This document shows positions 34,415 through 44,860 of a stretch of DNA of 64,000 nucleotides, one piece after another. The stretch is taken from assembly GCA_014529385.2 (NCBI GenBank), contig CM043947.1, positions 102,544,811 to 102,608,810 of the forward strand. The letters run 5' to 3'. The notes beneath the pieces were generated by a model. That model made no database searches and had not been told where the DNA came from. It worked only from the letters and a program-made list of their open reading frames with translations. A program made the position numbers and the translations under genes. Position 1 is the first letter of the stretch; each line of letters starts with the position of its first letter. The DNA is from Adiantum capillus-veneris. Taxonomy: Eukaryota > Streptophyta > Polypodiopsida > Polypodiales > Pteridaceae.

Positions 34415-35816
34415 TTACATCACATATGCATGCAAGGGTAGAAAATATCTTAGTGGGGACCCCTGTCCTTTTTTCCTCTCTAACATAGTTCCCTTTATGC
34501 CCTCTTCACCACAATTAGCATTAGCTGCCTCATTTTTGTTTGTGCCAGCTATGACATCACCTGTATCCACTGCCTCCCTTGATCCAAGTTCTCTCTCACT
34601 TGGGACCTCTATACCTTTACCTCTACTATCCACAATAGAGGCATCTGCACCCAAAATGGCATTAGTTGCATCACATATGTCTGCAAGGAAAATAACAGCC
34701 TCAGTTGGATAGTCTTTCCTAGCTTGGGCCGCGACATCCCCTATACCTATTGTCTTTCATAATCAAGCTACTATATCAATGGGGACCTCTGTACCTTTAC
34801 CTCTACTATCCCCAAAGGTGTCATCTACATAGAAAATACCACGTGTGCCAACAATTGCCCCATTATCATTAATAGTAGCATCTGGGCTAACATCAACCAC
34901 CATATTATGGATAATAACATCTGTGTCAACATCACTTACATTAGTATCAACAATGGCATCTACGATAGAATCAACTTCCAAAGCATCCACAATGGTATCT
35001 GTGGCATTATCAGCTACCATAGCATCAACAATGGCATCTATCTAGATTCAATTATAGTAGGGATAGGCAATGTATCCATTCCAAGTTCAGCAGGCTCAAC
35101 ATTTGGTATTATCAACTACCATAGCATCAACGATGTCATCTATCTAGATTCAACTTTAGTAGGGACAGGGAATGTATCCTTTCCAAGTTCAAGAGGCTCA
35201 ACATTTGTGTGCACATCATCATTTACAACCTGCAGATGAACTGCATTTTCATCCCCAATGGCTTGGGTGCCAACTATATTAGGGTAGGGAATGTATTTTC
35301 AAGCTCAAAATGCTCAACATTTGTGTGCACATCATCATGCACAACTTGCACATGAGCTACATCACCATCAACAATGGCATCTGTGCCAGATTCAATAATA
35401 GGAGGAGTATGTAATGTGTCTCTTCTCAAATTAGCATGCTCAACATCTGTGTGCACATCATCATGCACAACCTTCACATCAATTGCATTATCATCCACAA
35501 TGGCATCTGTGCAAGATTCAACTGTAGGAGGAGTAAATAATGTATCTACGTGCACACCATAATGCATAACCTCCACATCAATTGCATTTTTGTCATTAAT
35601 GGTACCTCTGCCAGATTCTACTGTGGTAGGGATAGGTAATGTACCCTTTCCATTTATAGCTTGCTCAATATCTATGTCCACATCATCATGCACAACCTGT
35701 AAATCAATTGCATTAGGCACATCCATTGGAACAAGTGAAGAAGTACTAGTAGTGAAGCAATGATTAGCTGTATCTGTGCACACTTTCTTGTTATCATGAT
35801 CATTTGTATCACACAC
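34415..35816 (-). pseudogene. Repetitive acidic protein reading frame, origin unknown
   Basis: Minus-strand frames at 35274-35816 (180 aa), 34763-35020 and 34415-34654 share one composition: Asp-, Val- and Ile-rich, with few basic residues. The first contains at least four copies of a unit of about 40 residues with the core VVHDDVHTDVEH, a TL..P..VESG segment and DAIVDDNAID. The nucleotide repeat is about 120 bp, and a related 102-bp direct repeat lies at 35039 and 35141. Between the frames the repeat continues with stops. I do not recognise the protein. It could be a repeat-expanded gene fragment or a coding-like minisatellite. No signal peptide or domain is visible. Confidence 0.5.
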
Positions 35817-36474
35817 TTTATGTCTATCATATTTTCATGTATCTATGAACACCTTTTTTCTATCACTTTTGCCTCTAGCTATGTGCACATCTCTCTATTA
35901 CTATTGGCTCTTGGATTCTTCAAAGAACAAGAAGATTGAGCATGTGAATGTACAGAACCCTCATCTAAATACACTGAAGAGAAAAGGTGTGTTGTGTTGG
36001 TACTTCTATTTTCAGCCTCTTGATTATCTATGACAAGAAAAATTAGTAATATATTACTAAACATGTATAACAAACTTTTTGAGATAGTTTACAACTTCTT
36101 GATGGAAAGAAACAAGAGACATTTCATTAACAAATTCCAACAATTGAATCAACAAGGGACATGGATACAATAGGGGTGCAATGGAATGCACTAGCCTTTA
36201 AGGCATCTTCTAGATGATGGACCTATGACTAAGATATAATTAGTGCTTTGCATTTGGTTTCTTCCTCTTCCTAAATGAGTCAAGGGGTATATCCATTATG
36301 GGACTTCGATCTCGTGCTCTTTGGTGTTGGCTTCTTCGGCTCAAGCGGTTACAATACTTTCTCCGCATCTGCAACTACCTCACCCTTTATAACACATGCA
36401 TTTTCTCTATATGCTATATAGCACCAGCTTGTTTTGGTATACGATATGATGTGTCCTATATGCTATATAGCCTT
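35817..36474. other. No gene recognised
   Basis: Mixed sequence. Two copies of CTATATGCTATATAGC (around 36407 and 36457) are early members of the palindromic array that resumes at 36757. Confidence 0.5.
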
Positions 36475-36739
36475 GGGGGGGGGGGGAGGGGGTCACTACA
36501 AGGAAACAATGCCTATCACATGGGTTCAACATTGGGAATTATTTTCTTCTATATTTTTTCACATTTTTACATACAGAAGGGTGTTGAAAAAATGTTATTG
36601 GAAAAAAATCACAAATTGAATAGGAAAAGGGTCCCTTTTATTGGTGAGAAATTCACACCTAAGGGGTTTTATAAATAGTGCTTGAACGCACGTGATATGT
36701 AGGTTTCACATATAGTGACCCCCCCCCCCCCCCCCCCCC
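36475..36739. mobile_element. Small MITE-like element with poly-G/poly-C ends
   Basis: A G-rich run (36475-36492) followed by TCACTA (36493) mirrors TAGTGA (ending 36718) followed by 21 C (36719-36739). The inner arms 36493-36529 and 36682-36718 match at about 26 of 37 positions without gaps when one is inverted. The interior has no gene. The termini resemble CACTA ends (CACTA..TAGTG), but no clear target duplication is seen, so the class stays open. Confidence 0.6.
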
Positions 36740-36756
36740 GCCTGACCCCCTGAGTA

Positions 36757-37170
36757 TATAGAATGTGCTATATAGCACATAACACATAACCACACACACT
36801 CCAAGAAGATGAGGGATTTATTGTGACCATATAGCATATAGGTTGTGCCATTTAGCACATATCACGCATGCCGATTGTGCTATATAGCCCATATCACAAA
36901 ACCACACAAAGTTCAGGGATATGTAAAGATTGTGCTATATAGAACACATCACATATGTAGATTGTGCTTTATATGACATATCACATAGCACATAACTACA
37001 CACATTCTAGGGAGATGAGGGATATATTGTGACCATATAGTACATAGATTGTGCTATGTAGCAAATCTATGTAGCACATAGTACATATGAGGATTGTGCT
37101 ATATCACACCTATCACAAAACCACACAAACTCCACTTCTATGTACAGACTGTGCTATATAAAGATTGTGC
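36757..37170. repeat. Minisatellite of palindromic GTGCTATATAGCAC words
   Basis: The perfect 14-bp palindrome GTGCTATATAGCAC and close variants recur about every 50-60 bp. They sit within a longer unit of about 210 bp present about twice: GATGAGGGAT.TATTGTGACC at about 36808 and 37014, and ATCACAAAACCACACAAA at about 36893 and 37110. Confidence 0.8.
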
Positions 37171-37624
37171 CAATGGTACAAACATACCTTCTATTTTCAC
37201 TAATGGTCTAGCAAAAGCACCAAGGGTTTTGGAACCTCTCCCTCTACCACTCATCCGGTCTTCCCACCTCTTGATCTTGCTTTGCAGGTTGTGTCTTCCT
37301 CTGAGGCTTTCATTGCCCTCTCTGCAAAGACATCCCATGCAATTTGATGTTTTCTAAGAGATGAGGTGTCTATTGTAAAGATTTCTAATGGCCTTTGCAA
37401 ACTGAGTCCCTACTTCATACATATAGGGCCCCTCTTGGTACACATCCCAATGTCTCCACATAAGCTTTTGTAAGAACTTTGATCGTGCATGGTATGCCTT
37501 CACTTTCTTTTTTGACTACCTTGAACAGTCTTTGGGTATATGAAGACATTGTGTGCACAGGTGGTTTGATGTTCTTAACCAGACTGCTACTTGCTTGAAA
37601 CCGGTTCTTTGAGGAAGGTTCCAT
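37138..37624 (-). other. Coding-like stretch of unknown origin
   Basis: Minus-strand frames at 37415-37624 and 37138-37338 have protein-like composition and could be one sequence joined by frameshifts. The second is Arg/Lys-rich (KIKRWEDRMSGRGRGSKTL). I recognise no family and cannot exclude chance. Confidence 0.25.
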
Positions 37625-39240
37625 GATGTAATCTACCTGGAAAAAATACAGTTAGCTCTACCTATATTCTAAGTTGAGGAAGGTGCCATGATGCAATCTA
37701 CTTGCATAGACACATGAGACATGGTGCGGCACTCATGCACAACTAAATACAGTAGAGCAAAGTTTGAAATTCATGAACTCATTCAGCTGGTTAAGCTTGC
37801 ATTGTCAAATGTGATATAAATTGGACTCTACTGAAATGGAGCTACATGCAACATAGAACTAGTGCAACATATGCAGCAACCCGAGTACCCTTGCAACAGT
37901 GCATGTGCATGCAGTGTGTATAGAGTGATACATGCCTTGTTCAAATACCTGTATAGTAGGAGAAGCCCTTTGCCACCTCCTTCAAGTAGTCTAGTTGTCT
38001 TGTCAAGCGTCATACACAATAGAAGTGCGGGTATCTTTGAGCAGAGTAACAGGCATGGTATTCAAGAATGATGGCAACGCGTGTCAGAAGTTTTTTGGAG
38101 CAAGGGATTGCACATATGTACATACACATGCATGGTGCATCGAATAAAGGATTGCCCATTTTCCAGAGCCAGGTGGTTATGTGGGGCCCACATGTGTACA
38201 GGTAGGACAACATGTACATAGTGCATCGATTTTCATCGTTACCAGTACCAATGTGTTTTTTCTACAATAATGAGGAGTTGGTAGTGCGTAAAACTTCTCG
38301 AGGAAGCTATCCGTGGGCCGAGGATATGAGGTAAGCAGGTGCGTCAGATGGCATCTAGTGGCGTCAGGAGGTCGAATGGGGTCAATATTTGCACGTGGAG
38401 ATGTACGGACACAACGTGGATGTTTTTTTGTGATAATTATGCAGAAAGGTCATCATGAGGACCATATGTTGGGGCCACTTCACGTGGTGGCGGGAGGCAT
38501 TATTGAAAAAAATCGAGTGCCAGTTGTGCGGATGATGCAAAAAGGTGACAACTATGCACTGCGAGGTCAGTTTTTGGGCTGTTTAGGGTCCGTTTGAGGT
38601 CATCTAAAAGGCCAAGGGTGCCCAAGTAATAAAGCTAAGTGTGGGAACTGAAAAAACAGAGAGAAGACCAGAAAAAGAGTGGAGAGAAGAGGAGGAACAA
38701 CCGCAATTGTGTTTTTGGGGTTTTTGGAGCCTGTTTTGGCCGTAAACTGCTCATCCGAGGTCGGATTTGAGCACTTTGACATTGTAGACTGGGGTTTTGG
38801 GCCGTTCCGGACGTGATGGCGCTGTCCATTTTGCCAAATTCCTCACTTATTTTCTGTTTTTTTGGCTGTGTAAGTTTCTCCTATGAGCGAAGCTTCTGCT
38901 CCAGTTTGTGATTGTATCTGGCTTATTTTACCCATATTGTGTGAGCTATTTGGCCATTGGTGTTGGCCCAAGCTCATTTGTATCTAAATATTAGAAGTTC
39001 TCCTCTTTTAAGCTGAGTTTTTTGGGTGTGTGTGTGTGTGTGTCTCTGTGTGGAGTGGGCAAGTGGATAGTCTCTCTCCTCTCACTCCATAGGTGTGTTT
39101 CCTGTCTCGGCCAGGTGGGTTGTGTAAGCCGAGTGGTGCCCCATAGTGTGTGTGTGTGTGTGTATCCTTCCAAGAGTGTGTGCTGGGTCGTTATAGAGGC
39201 GTTCCGTGTGTTTCCATCCCGCTCAAAGCGGGTAGCTCCA
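37625..39240. other. No gene recognised
   Basis: A GC-richer part (38.28-38.85 kb) has short frames on both strands without motifs. (GT)n runs lie near 39029 and 39149. Confidence 0.45.
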
Positions 39241-39673
<433 letters not shown>

Positions 39674-39937
39674 TCAAAAAATAAGCACGTCTTTGTAAGT
39701 CTTAAAGTCACTAAAACTCAACACTAATAAATATCCAAAATGTGCAAGATTTTTCATTCTCTTCTGGCTCATATGGCCTAGCCGGCTACGCCACAACTCA
39801 ACAAATGGCAATTTGGTTATAGAAAAATAATTGTCTTTTGCAAAAGACATATTGGAAAAGGGAACACACGCAATCAATCTACCTCTATATAGCCCAAGAT
39901 ACCCATTGCACCCCAATCCACTAGAGTTCACCTTCAA
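39674..39937 (-). pseudogene. Ty1/copia GAG-pre-integrase fragment
   Basis: The minus-strand frame contains ELWRSRLGHMSQKRMKNLA, a clear match to the GAG-pre-integrase signature of Ty1/copia polyproteins (LWHxRLGHMSxKGMxxL). The expected downstream integrase zinc site and DDE core are absent: the frame ends after about 30 more residues in unrelated sequence. The upstream part (NGYLGLYRGRLIACV) is not recognised. It is a short orphan piece of a copia element. Confidence 0.75.
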
Positions 39938-40329
39938 AACTCAACACCTTCACATACAGATCACCGTCTGTATGCATAACCAACACACGCACGCTGCTTC
40001 AGACAATCCCTTGACAATATACCACACCAATATTTCCCGTTTGCAATAATCTCACAACGGACACCACTCTCTCTTTCTCTCTCTCACACACAGAGGCCCG
40101 GGGAGGCATGCACATCTCACACACCAGCACCATACAAATTGGAGCTTAACAAAGACAAGAAGGGAAAACAAGGGAAAGAAACGACACCCAGTTTGGCTAT
40201 GGTTTGCTTCAATCTTGACAAAAATTACCTCTTACAAACACCATGAAATATGCTGCTACAACACAGCTCCGTCAGCACAAGCACGATGAGCACAGAAAAC
40301 ACTTTGGCAATATAGGTCTCCTTCTTTGT
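39938..40329. other. No gene recognised
   Basis: Includes a short CTCTCT run near 40066. It may be the distal part of the family A LTR that follows, but similarity to copy 1 is too weak to decide. Confidence 0.4.
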
Positions 40330-41221
40330 GTGGGTGGGCTTCCTAACCTCATCCTTATCTTGTTGCAAACATAGCAAGAACCACGAATATAATTGTCAAT
40401 CCATGGGATGAAGCTGATTCGACTAGTGCATGGAGGCTACAAGAGGGTGTCAATCTTTTGGAAAACAATAGACAACTTGCATCTAACTCAAGCTACACTC
40501 AAATGACCTAAGTCATTAAATCGTTAATTGGCAAGAAAATCATGATCGTTACATTGTCAAACAACATCCGAATGATATAAAACTTCTAGGAAAAGTATAT
40601 AAGACCAAGCACACATGCTTATGGTCCCAAATCTCACTTTAAATGAGTGGAAAAAAATGAAATTATTAAGAGTAGTGAGATTTTGACTTAGTTGTTTTTG
40701 ACCCCGAATGCATCTTAATGCTTAGCAATGATTCCCCGATACGCCACCTATACTTACTTTGTGATTTCCTAGCCTAAATTCCTACTTATGATGAAATTTA
40801 GACCGCGGTTTGGTGATGTTAAATGCTACGATTTATCACAATAAGCTTACGTCAATGCGTAGAGCTCTTACCTATGGTTGTAATGCAACAGAGGCACTAT
40901 ATGTGACAACCGACAAGGGAGATAGAAGAAAAAAAAGGATAGAGAGACCGTCATAAGGTCACACATTGTATTTCATTATTTAAATCCTAATTAAAACTTT
41001 ACAAAGTTGGCTTTTATACCTTAGCCAAGGTTTCTTAGGTCAACATCCTTATCATTTGGGAGCTCTAATCAAGGATTAACTGATACAATCTGGAAGCTTA
41101 TAGCTCCGGATCATAGATTACAATATTCACTCATCAAATAGGAGTCACAATATTCTCGATTTATCAAAAACTTACAATGAAGCGCCCAAAAAATGTTACA
41201 TGGGTTAGCTTGCTGCTAACA
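40330..41221 (-). mobile_element. Family A LTR, copy 2
   Basis: Starts TGTTAGCAGC at 41221 (minus) after a purine-rich tract and carries GGTATAAAAG at 41011-41020. It aligns by eye to 760-1532 through blocks such as ATCTTGTTGCA.A.ATAGCAAGAA, GTGCATGGAGGCTACAA and the region after the TATA motif. It is in the same orientation as copy 1. Confidence 0.55.
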
Positions 41222-41430
41222 TTTCCGCCCTCCTCAACTGTGTCGTCCCTTGACACAATTTCATGGAATGAAGTAGTCTTCGGGTTGACGGCTGTCGAGG
41301 CGGTCTTTAAGTGCTTGAAGAGCTTCTTGATATTGGTTGCATCGTTCTTTTTTAGGGACTTGCAAAAATTGTTGTTGGCGGATATGCCACGATGGACGTC
41401 AGCACAACGAGAACTCACCTAACAAGAATT
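41222..41430 (-). pseudogene. 3' end of an LTR element polyprotein before LTR copy 2
   Basis: On the minus strand the frame runs KTASTAVNPKTTSFHEIVSRDD and then EEGGNVS into the LTR start. GGACGAC plus a GAGGAGGGCGG purine tract just before the LTR is a layout common at the 3' end of plant chromovirus-type elements. The same arrangement is seen before 1532 and 42299. No enzyme domain is left. Confidence 0.5.
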
Positions 41431-42299
41431 GTCAGCTAAGGACGAAGCTCGACCGACAGGCGCGTGGAAGCAAGCATAGGGTGTCAACCTACACTCAACC
41501 GACTATTGACTACTTCCTACAGAGGTCTCTACTTAATGTTTAAGTTACAACCTATTATAGTGCACAGGAGGAGATTTTTTACAACGCTTGCATGAGCCAA
41601 ATACCCATTAGACGCTCTCGAAACGCTACGAAACTTGAGGGATATACTATTAATACCAATAGGCCACTCTCTCTAAGGTATGTGACCCAAAAACCTACCC
41701 AAAAACACTTGGTGCAGAATCACGTAGGATGTTTGACAGGTTTTTGCATGTCGATGTTTCTGAAAACTAAGGTGCCTAATGTGTAGCTCTACTCAATACG
41801 AACGCGTGTATGATGATATGTGAAAACAGACACCGTTTGCTTACCGAATCCCTAGAAATAGCTCGCAAGTCAGTCTTGCAAAGCCGGGTCGTACACATGC
41901 AATGTACTTGGCGCATAGCTCTCTTCGGGGGCAGCATGCGGCACTTCTCCGTACTCGATTCCAACCACCCGTGTGCGCGTAGTGTCAAGATAATCTCTCA
42001 CTCTCTCTCATACACAGAATACGCTTCTCACAGACACTTCATAGAATGAACAGGGGGTCTTTCATTAAGGTTAAAATTTGGTATATATACCTTCCAAATA
42101 CAAATCCTCAGTTCCAAAGTGAAATCCTACTCAGTCTAATGGCAAAAAATAATATACAAATTGGAAACTTCTGCAAGACCCCAGTATTTACAAGTGAAAT
42201 TACAGGTTTTTCTTAATCTGAGAATGACTACATAGGATTTCCTTCTTTTCTCATTTTTTCAGTCTTCAGTTGAGTGTGGCCGCCAGTCTTCAGCTAACA
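41431..42299 (-). mobile_element. Family A-like LTR, copy 3 (boundary uncertain)
   Basis: Starts TGTTAGCTGAAG at 42299 (minus) after the purine tract at 42300-42312 and contains a TATA-like GGTATATATACC at 42080-42091. The first bases and the preceding motif match the other two family A LTRs, but the interior is much more diverged. The end is not defined. It follows the 3' end of the triplicated coiled-coil body, so it is probably that element's 3' LTR. Confidence 0.45.
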
Positions 42300-42312
42300 C
42301 TCCCCCCCTCCT
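42300..42312 (-). other. Polypurine tract before LTR copy 3
   Basis: CTAGGAGGGGGGA on the minus strand directly precedes TGTTAGC. Confidence 0.6.
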
Positions 42313-42399
42313 AGCTCATATCGTCCCCGACATGACAATAGAGCCGTTGCTTCAGTGGAGGATGTCACACATCTTCAAAACAGACTCATACCGTGCATG

Positions 42400-43323
42400 C
42401 TAGGCCACTAATGTTGGGCCGAATATATCTGTGTTGATGGTGAAGAAGCCGGTGTAGAAGGCTTCTTCAAAGGATTGGAGATGGTATGAGGGCAAGAACA
42501 TTATTCTTTGGTAGAGGGCATGTATCACCTCATGGGAAGGTTGAGCAGACAGTCCATAAGCACATCTATAAGTGTCCTCGAAAAAGAATATGTTGTCTGT
42601 GGCTTGTCCCAGTTTGAAGACTTCAAAGACTGCCAGAAGTGTTTTACATATCTTTCTGAGCATAATGCAAGAGATGTCAGGCAAGCGAGTGAACAATTTA
42701 ATGGCACCCGTTAGGGTTTTCACCATGTATTGCTCACTCATTCTCTCGCCTGCCATTAAGCCTGGCAGCTTCGGCTAGTTGAGCCACATGGGGTGGCTTC
42801 TCTTCAACAATTCATGTTCCTTCCATGTTTGCATACTTGGTAGAGGGCAAAAGCTGAGGCCGACTCTGATCATTTTAGGCGCCTCTACCAAATGTACTAA
42901 ATACTGGGGGTATTTAGTGAGCCATGCCTTCCTCCATCTTGGTTGAGAGTCTACAATGAGATTAACACCTTTTGGTTTGGTTATGTCTTCATTGTACAGT
43001 GGCACTATAGAATCCTCTTTAATCCTCTTGTTGATTGTAGCAGCCTCGTATTTTAGAAGAGGATAGGGAAGAAAGGGTTGTAGCCATTCATGTCGAACTA
43101 CATTTGCATCTAATTTTTGAATGGTCATTGTCTTCAATATCCTCTGCTCCCACTGCATTGCTTCTTTGGCGGTGTCTTTTATGGCTGCTTCTGTTGCTTT
43201 CTGTAGATTGTCCTCTTCTTCTTGTGTCAGATCCCGGGGCTCTTGTAATGGTCCCACAGGGATGTCTCCTTGTATTGTTGTGTCCACCGGATCTGACACA
43301 TTATCTATATCAATTCCTTCCAT
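42400..43323 (-). pseudogene. Coiled-coil element protein, C-terminal part, unit 1
   Basis: Two frames (43323-42775 and 42756-42400) are one sequence broken by a single TAG where units 2 and 3 read TAC (NYPKLPG). The start MEGIDIDNVSDP is followed by an acidic stretch, MQWEQRILKTM, a Trp-rich KAWLTKYPQYLVHLVEAPKM block, then KRSHP.W and a Cys-containing helix (DISCIMLRKICKTLLAVF). The part beyond about 42490 (EEAFYTGFFTIN) occurs only here, because units 2 and 3 are joined to the next repeat at that point. No known domain is recognised. Confidence 0.6.
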
Positions 43324-43476
43324 AGCAGCCGGTCCATGACTTTGTTGATGTTCTTCACTTGTTTGGCTCTTAAGTTCGTCCAGCTACTTTTGTAAGTCGT
43401 CTTTTGCTAACTGAGCTTGTTCTGTCACAGCTACTACTAATAGGTCATTAAGTTCTAGATTGACTCTATCAGCTTT

Positions 43477-44193
43477 CTATAGCTTCTGTCTTACCACATC
43501 ATTGTCTGTCTGCAGCGTCTTTGTATCATCTTCTAGTCTTTTCTGAAGGTTAACCAATTCTGCTTTCAATGATTTGTTATCATCTTCCAATCTACTATGT
43601 ATCACCATTGATCCCTCTACTAGCATCACTCTCTGCCTCTTTTCAAGCGCCAGCTCTTTTTGAAGTTCTATCATTTGTTCTTCAAACACATCTTTATCTT
43701 GGCTAGTGCTAGTTGCAGCTGCAGCTATTGCTCTACCCAGAGATGCTCTCAACCTCTGAATCGTTTGATCTTTCACTTTGATTTTGTCCTTTCGTTCAAT
43801 CACCTCATCTTGGCTAGCCTCATGTGATATTCCAGCCTTGTCCTTGGCCTCTTTGAAGCTCTCAACCTGTTTTGACTCTTCCGCCAGCTGTAGGGTGAGC
43901 CCATCCCTTTCCTTTTCTGCTTCAGTCAGAGCATTGTTGGTTTTTTTGTATTCTTCTTCAGATTTCATCAGCTTTTGATTGGTTTTTCGGTTTTGGCTTT
44001 CTAACTCTTGACATTTCTTCAGTGTTGCTTCTAGTTCAACTTGCAGCTGTGCCTGGCTGTGCATTTTCTCTTGACTTTGTTGCTGAAGTGTTTCCACTTC
44101 AGCCTTCACCTTTTCTTCACTCAACCTCAGCCCTTCATACGCAATCTCTTTGACCACTAATCTGGCTCTTAATCCTTGCAGTTTCTGCATCAC
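43477..44193 (-). CDS. Long coiled-coil segment of the unknown element protein, unit 1
   Basis: A 238-residue minus-strand frame that is almost entirely heptad-type helix, rich in Glu, Lys, Gln and Leu (for example EGLRLSEEKVKAEVETLQQQ). It would form a long parallel coiled coil or rod. It is the best preserved copy of this segment: the unit 3 copy is frameshifted and the unit 2 copy is deleted. The reading frame upstream was split from it by the LTR insertion at 44359. Function unknown. Gag-like structural proteins and tether proteins can have such rods, but nothing here proves that role. Confidence 0.55.
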   Translation of the reverse strand: MMQKLQGLRARLVVKEIAYEGLRLSEEKVKAEVETLQQQSQEKMHSQAQLQVELEATLKKCQELESQNRKTNQKLMKSEEEYKKTNNALTEAEKERDGLTLQLAEESKQVESFKEAKDKAGISHEASQDEVIERKDKIKVKDQTIQRLRASLGRAIAAAATSTSQDKDVFEEQMIELQKELALEKRQRVMLVEGSMVIHSRLEDDNKSLKAELVNLQKRLEDDTKTLQTDNDVVRQKL

Positions 44194-44353
44194 TTCTTCC
44201 CAATCTTCTACTTGCGGTTACAAATCCATCGTATTTGTTGCAATCTCCTTTAGCTCTACGAAACGAGGGCTTCGCATGTCTTCTTCTGGTTAAGGGGTTG
44301 ACAATTGAAAAGATGTATGAGCTACCTCTTCTCGGGTGTATCAAGCAGCAGCT

Positions 44354-44358
44354 AGTAG
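44354..44358. repeat. Target site duplication of family B element, left (AGTAG)
   Basis: AGTAG precedes the left LTR and recurs at 50090-50094. Uninterrupted units 2 and 3 read GCTAGTAGATC(C/T)AGG at this point (53109 and 57421), which shows the empty site. Confidence 0.95.
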
Positions 44359-44847
44359 TGTTATGGAATTGATATCTTATTATTTATTGCAGCTCTGACA
44401 GGTGGAAAAGGCTTGACCGAGCTAAGCTATTGCAAAAGGATATCATATTTTATGTACATTTTATTATTCAAGTGCTCTTTATGAGCTTTGGCCATTTATG
44501 ACCGGCCGGTCAGTTTGTACTCATTTTGACCATTCAAGAATCTATAAATTAAATACGTGCAAGAGGAAAATGGTCACTCTTGCACGGGGGGAGATTGCAC
44601 CTAGTGTCTGCGTTGCTTTTCTCATCTCTCTTCTCTTCTCTCTCACCGTGCCGGCGTAGCACTCCGCTCTAGGAGGTGCGCCTGCACGTGCTCTCTCAAT
44701 CTCTCTCGTGCTTTGTCTCTCTCTGTTCGTGTATCTTGCGATCATGCGACCACGTGATTGTGCCAGGTATGCCGATTAGCCTGTTTTATATTGTTTATTG
44801 TGTTATATCGGGTATTTCGCAGGGTAGCCACGCTCTCGTTAGTAGCA
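44359..44847 (+). repeat. Family B 5' LTR
   Basis: 489 bp, starts TGTTATGGAATTG and ends GTTAGTAGCA. A pyrimidine-rich CTCTCT stretch lies in the second half. Confidence 0.95.
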
Positions 44848-44848
44848 G

Positions 44849-44860
44849 TGGTATCAGAGC
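44849..44860 (+). other. Primer binding site (initiator tRNA-Met type)
   Basis: TGGTATCAGAGC, the standard plant PBS complementary to the 3' end of initiator tRNA-Met, begins one base after the 5' LTR. Confidence 0.95.

Larger units (their letters stand above)
42489..44358 (-). repeat. Tandem unit 1, distal half
   Basis: Matches 55488-57430 of unit 3 almost base for base. It is separated from the rest of unit 1 (50095-52438) by the inserted family B element. The rejoined unit is about 4.2 kb. Confidence 0.9.
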
